This document shows positions 54,291 to 62,688 of a DNA stretch of 64,000 bases, piece by piece. The translations under genes were made by a program, and so were the position numbers. The notes under the pieces were generated by a model. It was not told the origin of the DNA. It was given only the letters and a program-made list of their open reading frames with translations, and ran no database searches. The stretch is from Blastomonas sp. SL216 (GTDB lineage: Bacteria; Pseudomonadota; Alphaproteobacteria; Sphingomonadales; Sphingomonadaceae). Position 1 is the first letter of the stretch. Every line of letters starts with the position of its first letter. Location: positions 1,056,501 to 1,120,500 of the forward strand of contig CP113055.1 of assembly GCA_026625625.1 (NCBI GenBank), read 5' to 3'.

Positions 54291-55504
54291 GCTGCCATCT
54301 CCTGTGCAGGCGCAGCCTTCCACGCGCCATAAGCGTTCCAGATCGCGGCGCGGCCATAATCCTCCTGGCCGCCGTCAGGCGACGGCGGAAAGACAGCGGG
54401 ATCGACCACTGCGCGCACGCCGATGGAAAACTGCTCGTCGCGTGCGAAGCCCGCCTGTTCCATCACCTCGGTCATGCTCACGCCGTGCATCGCGGACCAG
54501 AATGGCTCATTGTTGTTGAACGCGTCCCAATCGCGCATGAACTGTTCGAACAGCGGCATATCGGGGCCATATTGCGGCTGCTCGACATGCAGCATCAGCC
54601 CGCCGGGCTTGAGCACGCGCCACGCCTCGGCCAGGATGCGCGGCATCGCAGCGGCGGACAGTTCGTGCAGGAACATCGTTGTCTGCACCCAGTCGAAATG
54701 ATCGTCGGGGAAGCGCGACAGGTCCTCGCCGTCGGCCTGGATGAAGGTGATGTTCCGCACCCCCAGCCCCGCTGCGCGCGCCGCGCCATAGCGCAGGCTC
54801 GCGCCTGCCGTATCGATCGCGATCATCTCGGCTTCGGGATAAGCCTGCGCGATCGGCACCGCATTGTGGCCGATCGTGCAGCCGATATCGAGGATCCGCC
54901 GGGGCGACCAGCCGGGCCGATTGGCCTTGGCCCAGGCGACCACCGCCTGCCCGCCGCCATCGTTGAGCGCACCCAGCGCACCGCCGGTGGTGGCGAACAG
55001 GCCGACATCATAATTCGCGCCGACCGTCACATCGCCAGGGCGCTCCTCCGAGTGATAGCCACCGGGCTGGCAATGGATGTCGACACAGGTCTGGTAATAG
55101 GGCTGCGCGATTGCCGGATCGAGCTGCAACTGGCCGCTATGCTCGTTGAACTGGCGGGCGAGCGCGTCCAGCTCATCGAGCTGGCGCAGCACCGTCTGGC
55201 GACCGTTCATCTGCCGCATTTCCATCGCGTTGCGCTTGAGCGCTGACCATGTGCGGTGGAACGGATCACGGTTCATAGCATCGCGGATCTCGTCGCGATG
55301 CACCGGATCGCGGCCATGTTCGGCGCGGAAGCCGGGCAGCACACGGATATCATAGGCAAGCTGGTTGCCCCGGCCCAGGCTGGCCGAGACATAGCGGTTG
55401 AAATGGGTGAGAAAGTTGAACCGCGCAGCCTCATCGTGCCGGGTACGCGGCATCATCGGGTGGCGGGCCAATGCAGTATAGGGCGGCGGCAAGTCCTGGG
55501 TCAT
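54287..55504 (-). CDS. SAM-dependent methyltransferase, substrate unknown
   Basis: 405 residues. The C-terminal half is a class I methyltransferase: motif I ILDIGCTIGHNAVP, acidic motif II MIAIDTAG, and RVLKPGGLMLHVEQ. The N-terminal 190 residues are a helical region specific to this group (HFNRYVSASLGRGNQLAYDI) that may bind substrate. The start is ATG 55504. An Fnr/FixK-type box 117 bases upstream suggests expression under low oxygen. It is coupled to the small protein that follows. Confidence 0.82.
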   Translation of the reverse strand: MTQDLPPPYTALARHPMMPRTRHDEAARFNFLTHFNRYVSASLGRGNQLAYDIRVLPGFRAEHGRDPVHRDEIRDAMNRDPFHRTWSALKRNAMEMRQMNGRQTVLRQLDELDALARQFNEHSGQLQLDPAIAQPYYQTCVDIHCQPGGYHSEERPGDVTVGANYDVGLFATTGGALGALNDGGGQAVVAWAKANRPGWSPRRILDIGCTIGHNAVPIAQAYPEAEMIAIDTAGASLRYGAARAAGLGVRNITFIQADGEDLSRFPDDHFDWVQTTMFLHELSAAAMPRILAEAWRVLKPGGLMLHVEQPQYGPDMPLFEQFMRDWDAFNNNEPFWSAMHGVSMTEVMEQAGFARDEQFSIGVRAVVDPAVFPPSPDGGQEDYGRAAIWNAYGAWKAAPAQEMAA

Positions 55505-55870
55505 CGTCTTGAGGCCTTTCCGTTGCCGGCAGGGCTGGTGCCTTGCCGGAGATGAGAGGCCGAATGCGGCCAGTGCTGCATCCGGAGACGATATTTGTAC
55601 GGACAACTTACGCCGCTGAATTGATCAGGATCAAAATCCCGGCAAAAAATTGCGCGGCAGCCTGTCTGCTCGAGGCGCAAATGGGGTTGCACCCGATACA
55701 CCAGCCATCGGCACTCTCATGACTGCCGGATCGGCTCCGGGTGCCATGCTCCATGCGTAGAATCCGAGTCTGGCGGTCGTGCCGTTCAGGCGCACGATGC
55801 CCCTTGGTTCCTGACCCTGAATGGTCTTGGACGGCTTCGGGCATCGCGCCGGAAGGAAAGGGTCTTGATC
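55505..55870. other. 366-base intergenic region with an Fnr/FixK site
   Basis: The gap between the divergent methyltransferase and CAP-domain genes. It holds the Fnr-type box at 55621-55634 and, on the minus strand, TACAAA at 55594-55599 as a possible -10. Short open frames here have no ribosome binding site or codon pattern that persuades me. Confidence 0.6.
55621..55634. promoter_or_regulatory. Fnr/FixK-type box TTGAT-N4-ATCAA
   Basis: TTGATCAGGATCAA matches the Crp-Fnr family anaerobox exactly. With TACAAA at 55594-55599 as -10 on the minus strand, the box would be centred near -40, the activating position of class II Fnr promoters, for the methyltransferase operon. The CAP gene on the other side starts 237 bases away and is a less likely target. 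Confidence 0.7.
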
Positions 55871-56485
55871 ATGCCAGACACATCCAATCCCGCTGCCAGC
55901 GCTTCAGCCGAACAACCGAAGATGTTGCGTGCCCGGACCTGGCGGCGGCACGTCGTGCGGACGGCATGGGTTCTGCTGGCGGTGGGTGCGGGGAGCCTGG
56001 GTCTGGTCGGAGCGAACGAGGTCCAACGGCAACTGGCGCGCAATGCACTCCAGTCCGAGATGCTGGATGCGCACAATGCTGCACGGCGCGATGTCGGCTT
56101 CCCGCCACTGGTGTGGAGCAAGCGGCTGGAAGCGAATGCCGCTGCCTATGCAGGCACCATGGCCCGCTCGCGTCGCTTTGCGCACAGCGCAAACCTCGAC
56201 GGAGCCCCGGCACAGGGCGAGAATCTGTGGATGGGGACGCATGGTGCCTATAGCTATGCCGACATGGCCGGGGCGTGGGTCGAAGAACGGCAGTTCTACG
56301 ATGGCGGATCGATCGATGATGCGTTCGCCGCGGGGAATTTTGGTGATATCGGGCATTACACCCAGATCATCTGGCGCAGGACCACCCATGTCGGCTGTGC
56401 CATCTCCACCGATACCAACGATGACTATCTGGTCTGCAGATACATGCCTGCCGGGAATGTCCTTGGCGGAAGTCCGGGCGATTGA
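55871..56485 (+). CDS. CAP-domain (SCP/PR-1-like) secreted protein
   Basis: 204 residues. An N-terminal signal/anchor helix (TAWVLLAVGAGSLGLVGA) is followed by a CAP domain with its signature blocks: MLDAHNAARRDVGFPPLVWS, FAHSANL, GENLWMG, WVEERQFYD and GHYTQIIWRRTTHVGCA. Bacterial members are secreted or periplasmic; the activity is mostly unknown. I prefer ATG 55871, which has AAGGAAAGG about 9 bases upstream, over the TTG at 55865. Confidence 0.88.
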   Translation: MPDTSNPAASASAEQPKMLRARTWRRHVVRTAWVLLAVGAGSLGLVGANEVQRQLARNALQSEMLDAHNAARRDVGFPPLVWSKRLEANAAAYAGTMARSRRFAHSANLDGAPAQGENLWMGTHGAYSYADMAGAWVEERQFYDGGSIDDAFAAGNFGDIGHYTQIIWRRTTHVGCAISTDTNDDYLVCRYMPAGNVLGGSPGD

Positions 56486-56521
56486 TCTACCCCCCGGCCC
56501 GGGAGGACCCGTCGCAGGACT

Positions 56522-57457
56522 TCAATAGGTGATGGTTGCGACGACGGTATCGGCATAGGCCCCCGGCGTGACGCGCTGCTGGGCGGGCAGTCGGCCATAG
56601 ACATAGACGCTCTGGTTTGCGCCGCTCCCGGTCCCAGTACCGGTATCGGTGCCGATCGTGTTGCCCCAGTTGATGGTCCGCCCGGCATCGCGGAACAGGT
56701 TGTACCCCAGCAGCGCCGCGCCGGGCCCGGTCATCTTTCGCGTCGAGACGGTTGCGCCGGGCGCTGTGCCCGCATTCAATCCGACATTATAGGGCGTGCC
56801 GTTCGAGCACCTGACCGTGATGATGGCGGACGCGTCGCGGACGATGCCGATATAGGTGCCGAAGCTCAGGCTGGCCGATGTGATCGTGCAGCTTGGCAGG
56901 ATGGTTGTGGTCACGATGAAGCTGGTGACCGTGTAAACCCCATTGCCTGACACGGCCATGTTCACCTGGTCGGTATAGGTCCCGGGCGGCCCCGACTGGC
57001 CGACCGGGAGTCGGGGGTAGATCGAGAAGGTCTGCGCTCTTCCTGTACCTGTCGCGTTGATCGTGTCTGTGCCGATGGTCTGGCCCCAGTTCAGCGTTCG
57101 GGTTGAATTGCGGAACATGTTGTATTGCAACGTGTTCGAACTTGGTCCGGTGACCCTGTGGTTGGTCTGCGTCGCCCCGCTTCCGCTGCCCAAGCCCATC
57201 AGGATGCTGTAGTTGAAACCCTGGGTGCATGTCACCGTGACGGTTGTCGTACCGGTCGTCGAAAGCGCGCCCGTGTAGACGCCAAGGTTCATCGCAGCCA
57301 CCGAGATCGTGCAGCTCGCGGCCTGGGCCATAGCGGGACGGCACAGGACCAGACAAAGCAATAGCATCGCGATGGCCCATCGTACCAGGCGAGCCCGCCG
57401 GGGCCGAGATGCCGCCACCAGACGGGCACCGCATGCGCCAGGCAGATCGCCGGTCAT
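56522..57457 (-). CDS. Two-domain spore coat U (SCPU) pilus tip protein, CsuE-like
   Basis: 311 residues. A signal peptide (AIAMLLLCLVLCRPAMA) precedes two successive SCPU domains, about residues 45-180 and 185-310, each with CTI...G.YTG / CTI...GTYIG and the end strand GTYTDQVNM or GAYADTVVATITY. In archaic chaperone-usher pili the last gene encodes the two-domain tip adhesin, and both the position and the double domain fit. It follows the usher by 14 bases. Confidence 0.85.
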   Translation of the reverse strand: MTGDLPGACGARLVAASRPRRARLVRWAIAMLLLCLVLCRPAMAQAASCTISVAAMNLGVYTGALSTTGTTTVTVTCTQGFNYSILMGLGSGSGATQTNHRVTGPSSNTLQYNMFRNSTRTLNWGQTIGTDTINATGTGRAQTFSIYPRLPVGQSGPPGTYTDQVNMAVSGNGVYTVTSFIVTTTILPSCTITSASLSFGTYIGIVRDASAIITVRCSNGTPYNVGLNAGTAPGATVSTRKMTGPGAALLGYNLFRDAGRTINWGNTIGTDTGTGTGSGANQSVYVYGRLPAQQRVTPGAYADTVVATITY

Positions 57458-57471
57458 GACAGCCGCGCGGC

Positions 57472-59823
57472 TCAACGGCGCGGCCCAGTGCAGGCCAGCG
57501 GACCGATGACCGGGATGTTGCCAGGCATACGGAGATAATCGAACCTGGCCGAACAACGGCTTCCGTCCGGCTGGACGATATCGACGACATTCGTCGGCTC
57601 GAGGTTCAGTATATAGGCCTCGCCATCATAGCCCACCGGGCTGACGACACCGGTACTCTGCAGAGTTGCAGTGCTTCCGGCAGGCACGGCGACACCGTTT
57701 TCATCAACCAGCCGCAACAGCGCGGCGCGGCTGACGCTGGTCGGGAATGTCACGATCACCCCCGATCGATCCTGCGGGCGGACGTCGCGGACATCCTGAT
57801 CCAGCGTCACATCGATCGGAACATCGCTGGGCGCGATGGCGAGATGGTTGATCGTGAAGGCCTGAAGGTCGGTGACGAGATAGAGACCGCGCGCATTGGT
57901 CTTTCCGACCAGCCGGTTCTCATGCAGCACCGAAACGTCAGCCAGCCCATCGGTATCGACGATCGCGAAGCTGTCGTAGATCGTGTTGGAGGCAAAGACC
58001 GCGTCGTCGATGAACGAAAGCGCACCGCGCGCCTCCAGCCGGGCGGTGGTCTGGTTGCCGGCATGATCAATACCGCCTGAAAGCAGCGCCCAGGGGGCCT
58101 TGTACTCGATCTGGGCGAACGCGCGCGTGCCCGCGCCGGTCGAAGCAAAGAGCTGATAGCCGAAATCGTCGATATCGGTCGCTGAACGGGACGCCTGCAG
58201 CTGGGCATATTCGCCCCCCGGTCCGGTTCCGGCGCTGGCATTGGCCGATGCGGTTCGCCCCAGCGGGATGCTGAGCCCCACGACCAGGCCTGTATTCGTT
58301 TCGCTGGAAACGCTGCGAAACCCGGTTGCATACAGCGTCAGCGCGCCGAGCTGGACCGAATAGCTTGCCGAGAGGATCTGGGTGCGCTGTGCGGGCAGGA
58401 TCTGGCTGACATCAGCCGGTGATCGTGGGACGACAACCGGGCGCGGAAAGCGGGGGAAGTCTTCGTCGCTGGAAGTGGCGCGGCGATCGATCTGCGCATA
58501 GGCCAGCCCCACTGAACCCAATCGGCCCATCGACAACCCGATGCTGCCGTTGATCTGGCGCTTGGGCACAGGTTCACCATTGGCCGCGGCGATATCGCTA
58601 TAGCCCCGGCTTGCCAGCGTTGCCGATGCCGAAAAGCTCAGCACCTGGGACAAGCGCTGCACACCCAGTCTCACCTGCATGCCATGGCGGCCCCCGCCCG
58701 TGCTCGCGGACACCGCAGTGTTCAGGATGGCCAGGTCCGCGACATTCACGACGATTCCGCTTCCCGCCATGATGGTGCCCCGGGTGGCCTCGCCTGCGGT
58801 CTCGAACGTCAGCCGATCCGAAAGTCCGCGCCTGTAGCTGGCCCGGGCGGCGAGCGTCCCGTAATCGTTGCTCAGCACGCCCCAGTTGCGCCGAACCGCA
58901 CCGAGTTCGATCGCAAAGGTCTGGAATGCCGGCGCAAGCAGCTCCGAACTTGCGTAATAGGCCATGTTGGTTGTCACCTGCTGCCCCAACGCATTGGTCA
59001 CCGTCATCAGGATGGTGCCTGCGCCGGTCACGACCGGAAGCTGCGGGACTTCAAACGGGCCAGCATCGATCTGCCGCGATACCAATGGGCTGCCATTGAC
59101 GAGCACGTCGATGGTGGAAGGCGTTGTCACGCTGCTGCTGATTACGGGCAACGGAAACGTGATCAGATCGGGCCGTGTGCTGAAATCGGCCACGACCTGC
59201 ACTCCGCCCATGCGGATCGGCCGGGTCCAGCCCAGCCCGCCGGTGATCACGTCGCCAACGCTGTAGCGCCGTCCTGTCTCGCCGTCGGCATAGGAATAGG
59301 TGGTATCGAGCCGGATCACCCGTCCGCTGGGTCTGGATCGGGCGTCATCGGCGGACGATCCCAGAAAGCTGGAACTGATGATGCCGTAGGGAGAGAAAGC
59401 TCGCAGCTCGACCAGGCCGGTGACCGCCGTGCTGCCCTGCGATGCAATGCCGACAATGTCGTAGTTGAGCGTGACGCCGCTGCCGCTCTCGATCCTGGGC
59501 GATGGTTGTTGTGCGCGCGAGCCGAGGTCGAGCGTCAGCGGTATCAGGCCATCGTTCGCGATGGTGATGAACAGCGTCTGGCTCGGCTGGTCGAGCCGCC
59601 AGACGATACCGGGCAGCGCGGCCAATGCGATCGGCGTCTCGGCATCGATCACGGTTTCCGGCGGCAGACGCAGACCGAGGGCAGCAAGCTCGTCGGGCTG
59701 CGCAAGCAGCATTGCATCGCGCAGCACGAACTGGCCGATCTTGCCGCTGGGCTGGCCGTTGATCCTGACCTCCAGCAACAAAGTCTCCTCGGCCGCCCAG
59801 CCGGTTTGCGGCCAGGCCATCAA
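57472..59823 (-). CDS. Chaperone-usher outer-membrane usher, CsuD-like
   Basis: About 783 residues as bounded here. The beta-barrel usher threads pilins through the outer membrane. N-terminal LLEVRINGQPSGKIGQFVL, barrel strands, the plug-region VPQLPVVTGAGTILMTV and a C-terminal RFDYLRMPGNIPVIGPLAC are seen. The start is a problem: TTG 59823/ATG 59820 leaves no signal peptide, while the same frame from ATC 59865 reads IRSRSSLAALAGLILMAWPQ, a good one. The frame upstream of that closes at the chaperone stop codon. Confidence 0.88.
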   Translation of the reverse strand: MMAWPQTGWAAEETLLLEVRINGQPSGKIGQFVLRDAMLLAQPDELAALGLRLPPETVIDAETPIALAALPGIVWRLDQPSQTLFITIANDGLIPLTLDLGSRAQQPSPRIESGSGVTLNYDIVGIASQGSTAVTGLVELRAFSPYGIISSSFLGSSADDARSRPSGRVIRLDTTYSYADGETGRRYSVGDVITGGLGWTRPIRMGGVQVVADFSTRPDLITFPLPVISSSVTTPSTIDVLVNGSPLVSRQIDAGPFEVPQLPVVTGAGTILMTVTNALGQQVTTNMAYYASSELLAPAFQTFAIELGAVRRNWGVLSNDYGTLAARASYRRGLSDRLTFETAGEATRGTIMAGSGIVVNVADLAILNTAVSASTGGGRHGMQVRLGVQRLSQVLSFSASATLASRGYSDIAAANGEPVPKRQINGSIGLSMGRLGSVGLAYAQIDRRATSSDEDFPRFPRPVVVPRSPADVSQILPAQRTQILSASYSVQLGALTLYATGFRSVSSETNTGLVVGLSIPLGRTASANASAGTGPGGEYAQLQASRSATDIDDFGYQLFASTGAGTRAFAQIEYKAPWALLSGGIDHAGNQTTARLEARGALSFIDDAVFASNTIYDSFAIVDTDGLADVSVLHENRLVGKTNARGLYLVTDLQAFTINHLAIAPSDVPIDVTLDQDVRDVRPQDRSGVIVTFPTSVSRAALLRLVDENGVAVPAGSTATLQSTGVVSPVGYDGEAYILNLEPTNVVDIVQPDGSRCSARFDYLRMPGNIPVIGPLACTGPRR

Positions 59824-59877
59824 AATCAGTCCGGCTAGGGCTGCAAGGCTGGACCGGCTGCGGATAGCTGCGCCTGC

Positions 59878-60624
59878 TCAGGGACGCTGGACGACAGCGA
59901 CTGAGCGCTTGAGCGGCTTGGTGTTGGTCGTCGCTGTCAGATTATAGGCACCTGTGATCGGGGCCGCCCCTTCAGCCCTGCCAATCGGCCACCGCCGCCT
60001 GGCACCTGCCAGAACATAAGGAGAGACCGTGCTGTCGATCGTCAGGTTCGCGCCGTTCCTGGCTTCCAGCGTGACGTCGCGGATCACCTCATGGCGGCCA
60101 CCATTGTTGACGGCGACGAGATAGGCCTGCTCGTTTTCATGCTCGATATGAAAACTGAGATCGGGCGCGACCCGCGTTGCGGGCTCTGCAAAGACAGGCA
60201 GCGACATGCGCAGCGCCACCCGGACGACACCCGGCTCGGCAGGCGGCGGAATCTGGTCGAGCAGGACGCGATAGGTCCCTTCGCGCCCGACGACCTGGTT
60301 GCGCAGCACAAGCCGGACGATCTGCGTGCCTCCCGGCTGGATCGTGGCGAGTGGCGGACTGACCATGATCTCGTCCGAGCTGACGAGTTGATCGCTGCCA
60401 TCGTCCTGATGCCACGAAAAGGCGCGGATCTGCACAGCGGTTTCGACCGGACCCTGGTTGATGACCGTCAGCAAGGTCGCCATCTGGCCAGGCTCCATCT
60501 GGATCGTCACCGGCAGGACTGCCAGTGACTGTGCCGACGCGCCTGTAGTCGCAAGGCCCCCCAGCGCCATGGCGACGGCGGCAAGGGGACTGCGCAGGCG
60601 CAGCCTGTGGATCAAGGTGCTCAT
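59878..60624 (-). CDS. Periplasmic pilus chaperone, CsuC-like
   Basis: 248 residues with a signal peptide (VAMALGGLATTGASA). The PapD-type two-Ig fold is visible: SLAVLPVTIQMEPGQMATLLTVIN, FSWHQDDG, VSPPLATIQPGGTQIVRLVLR, YRVLLDQIPPPAEP and LRMSLPVFAEP. It would cap pilins through donor-strand complementation. It has GGAGA before the ATG. Its stop is in the same frame as the usher and directly precedes the usher signal sequence. Confidence 0.93.
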   Translation of the reverse strand: MSTLIHRLRLRSPLAAVAMALGGLATTGASAQSLAVLPVTIQMEPGQMATLLTVINQGPVETAVQIRAFSWHQDDGSDQLVSSDEIMVSPPLATIQPGGTQIVRLVLRNQVVGREGTYRVLLDQIPPPAEPGVVRVALRMSLPVFAEPATRVAPDLSFHIEHENEQAYLVAVNNGGRHEVIRDVTLEARNGANLTIDSTVSPYVLAGARRRWPIGRAEGAAPITGAYNLTATTNTKPLKRSVAVVQRP

Positions 60625-60641
60625 GGGTTTGGTCTCCGGAA

Positions 60642-61187
60642 TCAGAAGGTTATGGTTGCAGTCACCGTGTCGGTGTAAGCGCCCGGTGCGACGAACTGGC
60701 TGCCGGCAATCCGGCCATAGACCGTGAGCGGCTGCGCTGCGCCTGAGCCGGTTCCGGCAGTGGTATCGGTGGAGACGGTGGTGCCCCAGTTGATGGTGCG
60801 CCCGGTATCCTGAAACAGCGCGTAGGACAGCAACCCTGCGGTGGGTCCGGTCATCTTGCGCGTCGTCACGGTGGCTGCGGGGGCGGTCCCTGCGTTGATT
60901 CCCACATTATAGGGCGTCGTGTTGGTGCAGGTGACGGTGAGGGTCGATGTGCTATCGAGCTGGACCCCGGTATAGACCCCGAAAGCCAGGCTGGTTGAAC
61001 TGATCAGGCAGGTGGCCTGGACCGTGGCGGTCACGCTGACCGAGGTCGTCGCGGTCGCCGCATGTGCGGCCGATCCGCCCAGTCCGGCCAGCCCTGCACC
61101 AGCCAGGGCAGCCGCTCTCAGTATCTGGGTCCAGCGAAGAGCGCGCGGCCGATCGGGCAGCGATGCGGGAAGCACAGCGGTCATCAT
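60642..61187 (-). CDS. Spore coat U (SCPU) domain pilin, CsuA/B-like
   Basis: 181 residues with a signal peptide ending GGSAAHA and a single SCPU domain: ATCLISSTSLAFGVYTG, TPYNVGINAG, RKMTGPTAGLLSYALF and the C-terminal GAYTDTVTATITF. It is first in the operon, the expected place of the major subunit. It is highly similar to the second domain of the tip protein. AAGGA lies before the start; ATG 61187 and 61184 are both possible. The 242 bases upstream hold no other gene and presumably the operon promoter. Confidence 0.88.
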   Translation of the reverse strand: MMTAVLPASLPDRPRALRWTQILRAAALAGAGLAGLGGSAAHAATATTSVSVTATVQATCLISSTSLAFGVYTGVQLDSTSTLTVTCTNTTPYNVGINAGTAPAATVTTRKMTGPTAGLLSYALFQDTGRTINWGTTVSTDTTAGTGSGAAQPLTVYGRIAGSQFVAPGAYTDTVTATITF

Positions 61188-61429
61188 GGTATTTCCTTTG
61201 GAAAGCGCGCAACGACCGGGTGGCTAGAGAGAATGAACGCGGCACGCGATGAGGCCACTGCGGTGGCGGCCCCGGTCAGGGGGACGCCATACGCAGCCTA
61301 AGTTCAGCCAGAGCGTGTATTTGCCGGATTGCCGGGTTCGCGGACAGGATCGGAATCTACCTAGGCAGCCGATCGCCTAACGTCCGCGCGGGCCTGAAGG
61401 CCGGATTGTCAGGCCATAGTTTTCAAGAC

Positions 61430-61819
61430 CTATCTCTTCAAGGCCACCTTCAAGTCTCTGCCCAAGTACTCAGCGCCATCCATGGCGTCCACTGCGGCCT
61501 GTGCCTCCGCCAGCGTGGCCATGGTAATGGATGCATACCCTCTCGACCGGCGCGGCGGGGCATCCGTCGGGATTTTGATGGCAACGACGGTACCATATAG
61601 TCCGAATTCCTTACGAAACGCCTGCTCGACCTCAGCAGGGGACTCATAGGTGGAGAAGTTTGTTACGATGATCTCCGTTTTTGCCGCGACGCGAGCCGGC
61701 GGACTGGACTTGCTCTTGGGCGGAGCGCCAGACTGTGCGGCTGCTGGCAACCCTTGCACGGTTGCAGCGAGGATGGCGGCAGCCAGGGCAATGACTGGCG
61801 CAGACCGTAAAAGCTTCAT
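61430..61819 (-). CDS. RNA-recognition-motif protein with a Sec signal peptide
   Basis: 129 residues. Residues 1-28 form a clear signal peptide (MKLLR, then APVIALAAAILAATVQGL, and PAAAQS as cleavage area). A Pro/Lys/Ser linker follows, then an RRM at about 47-129: RNP2 is IIVTNF, RNP1 is RGYASITM, in the order of the usual beta-alpha-beta-beta-alpha-beta fold. The start has a perfect AGGAGG; ATG 61819 is better spaced (5 bases) than ATG 61822. RRM proteins bind RNA in the cytoplasm, so export is unexpected. Confidence 0.8.
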   Translation of the reverse strand: MKLLRSAPVIALAAAILAATVQGLPAAAQSGAPPKSKSSPPARVAAKTEIIVTNFSTYESPAEVEQAFRKEFGLYGTVVAIKIPTDAPPRRSRGYASITMATLAEAQAAVDAMDGAEYLGRDLKVALKR

Positions 61820-62045
61820 CATGGCCTCCTGTTGGCAAGGCTGGCGACACACATACACCCCGAGCACCACCGATGCAGACCGGGCAGAGTGTCGCTGCCT
61901 GTCGGAGAATTCACTCAGGAATGCAGGATTGGTCAACTTGGACGCATGTCCAGTCGTCTACCCCCGGACACCGTCCGCAATCATGGGTGCGGTGGTGCAT
62001 GAATGCGTCCCAGGCCGATGTCGCGGCAATGTTCGTCGAGGGAAA

Positions 62046-62122
62046 TGGTGCGCCCGACAGGATTCGAACCTGTGGCCCCCAGATTAGGAATCTGATGCTC
62101 TATCCTGCTGAGCTACGGGCGC
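62046..62122 (-). tRNA. tRNA-Arg(CCU)
   Basis: 77 bases with encoded CCA. Acceptor arms GCGCCCG/CGGGCGC pair, the D arm is GCTCAGCAGGATAGAGC, the anticodon arm CAGATT-CCT-AATCTG reads CCU (Arg, AGG codon), and the T arm carries GGTTCGAATCC. The 3' end of such tRNAs is a common integration site, but no integrase or duplicated 3' end was seen nearby. Confidence 0.97.
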
Positions 62123-62137
62123 GCACGGCGCGGGTTT

Positions 62138-62172
62138 AGCCAAGGCGGTGCAGCAAGGCAACGGCCTTGGCT
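62138..62172. repeat. Stem-loop between the DUF1178 gene and the tRNA
   Basis: AGCCAAGGC (62138-62146) pairs perfectly with GCCTTGGCT (62164-62172) over a 17-base loop. It may terminate the DUF1178 transcript or take part in tRNA precursor processing. No T-run follows on the minus strand. Confidence 0.4.
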
Positions 62173-62187
62173 GCAATCAATCCGCTA

Positions 62188-62688
62188 TCAGTTCTTGATG
62201 TCGGGCGGGACTACCGGAAATGGTAAGGGCGCGACGGCCACGCCTTCCTCGATCAGCGCGGCGGCTTCTTTCGCATCGGCCTGGCCGTGGATCAGCGCGT
62301 GGTCTTCCTCGCCATAATGCATCGCGCGGGCACGGTCGGCGAAACTGCTGCCGACCCAGGTGGATTTTTCCAGCGCCCTCGCCTGTACCTCTGCCAGGGC
62401 CTGGAGCACGGCCTGCACCTTGGCGATATCGGCCGGCGCGGGGGCGTTGCTGACGCTGACCGGAGCCGGATCGCTGGCTGGCGCTTCGATCGTCGCCGGC
62501 AGTTGCGCTGCGCGCTGATTGCCCTTGGCGTTGAGCCTGGGCGCCATCACCGCCTTGCTGACCTTGGTCGAACCGCAAAAGGCGCAAGCGACCAGGCCGC
62601 GCGCGCGCTGCTCTTCATAAGCCTGGCTCGAGGCGAACCAGACCTCGAACACATGGTCGCTCTCGCACTTCAAGTCATAAACGATCAT
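62188..62688 (-). CDS. DUF1178 family protein
   Basis: 166 residues. It opens MIVYDLKCESDHVFEVWFAS and has a second Cys pair in CAFCGSTKVSKAVMAP, so the N-terminus looks like a small zinc ribbon. The C-terminal half is helical, ending in an acidic and Pro-rich tail. The family is widespread in Proteobacteria and of unknown function. Its ATG overlaps the upstream amidohydrolase stop (ATGA). Confidence 0.88.
   Translation of the reverse strand: MIVYDLKCESDHVFEVWFASSQAYEEQRARGLVACAFCGSTKVSKAVMAPRLNAKGNQRAAQLPATIEAPASDPAPVSVSNAPAPADIAKVQAVLQALAEVQARALEKSTWVGSSFADRARAMHYGEEDHALIHGQADAKEAAALIEEGVAVAPLPFPVVPPDIKN

Noticed and set aside
55608-55844. A 78-codon minus-strand frame across the Fnr-box region
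   Set aside because: No ribosome binding site, no domain, and it overlaps the regulatory box and promoter candidate.
62046-62122. tRNA-Arg as the attachment site of an integrated element
   Set aside because: No integrase, no repeated tRNA 3' end and no composition change next to it within the window.
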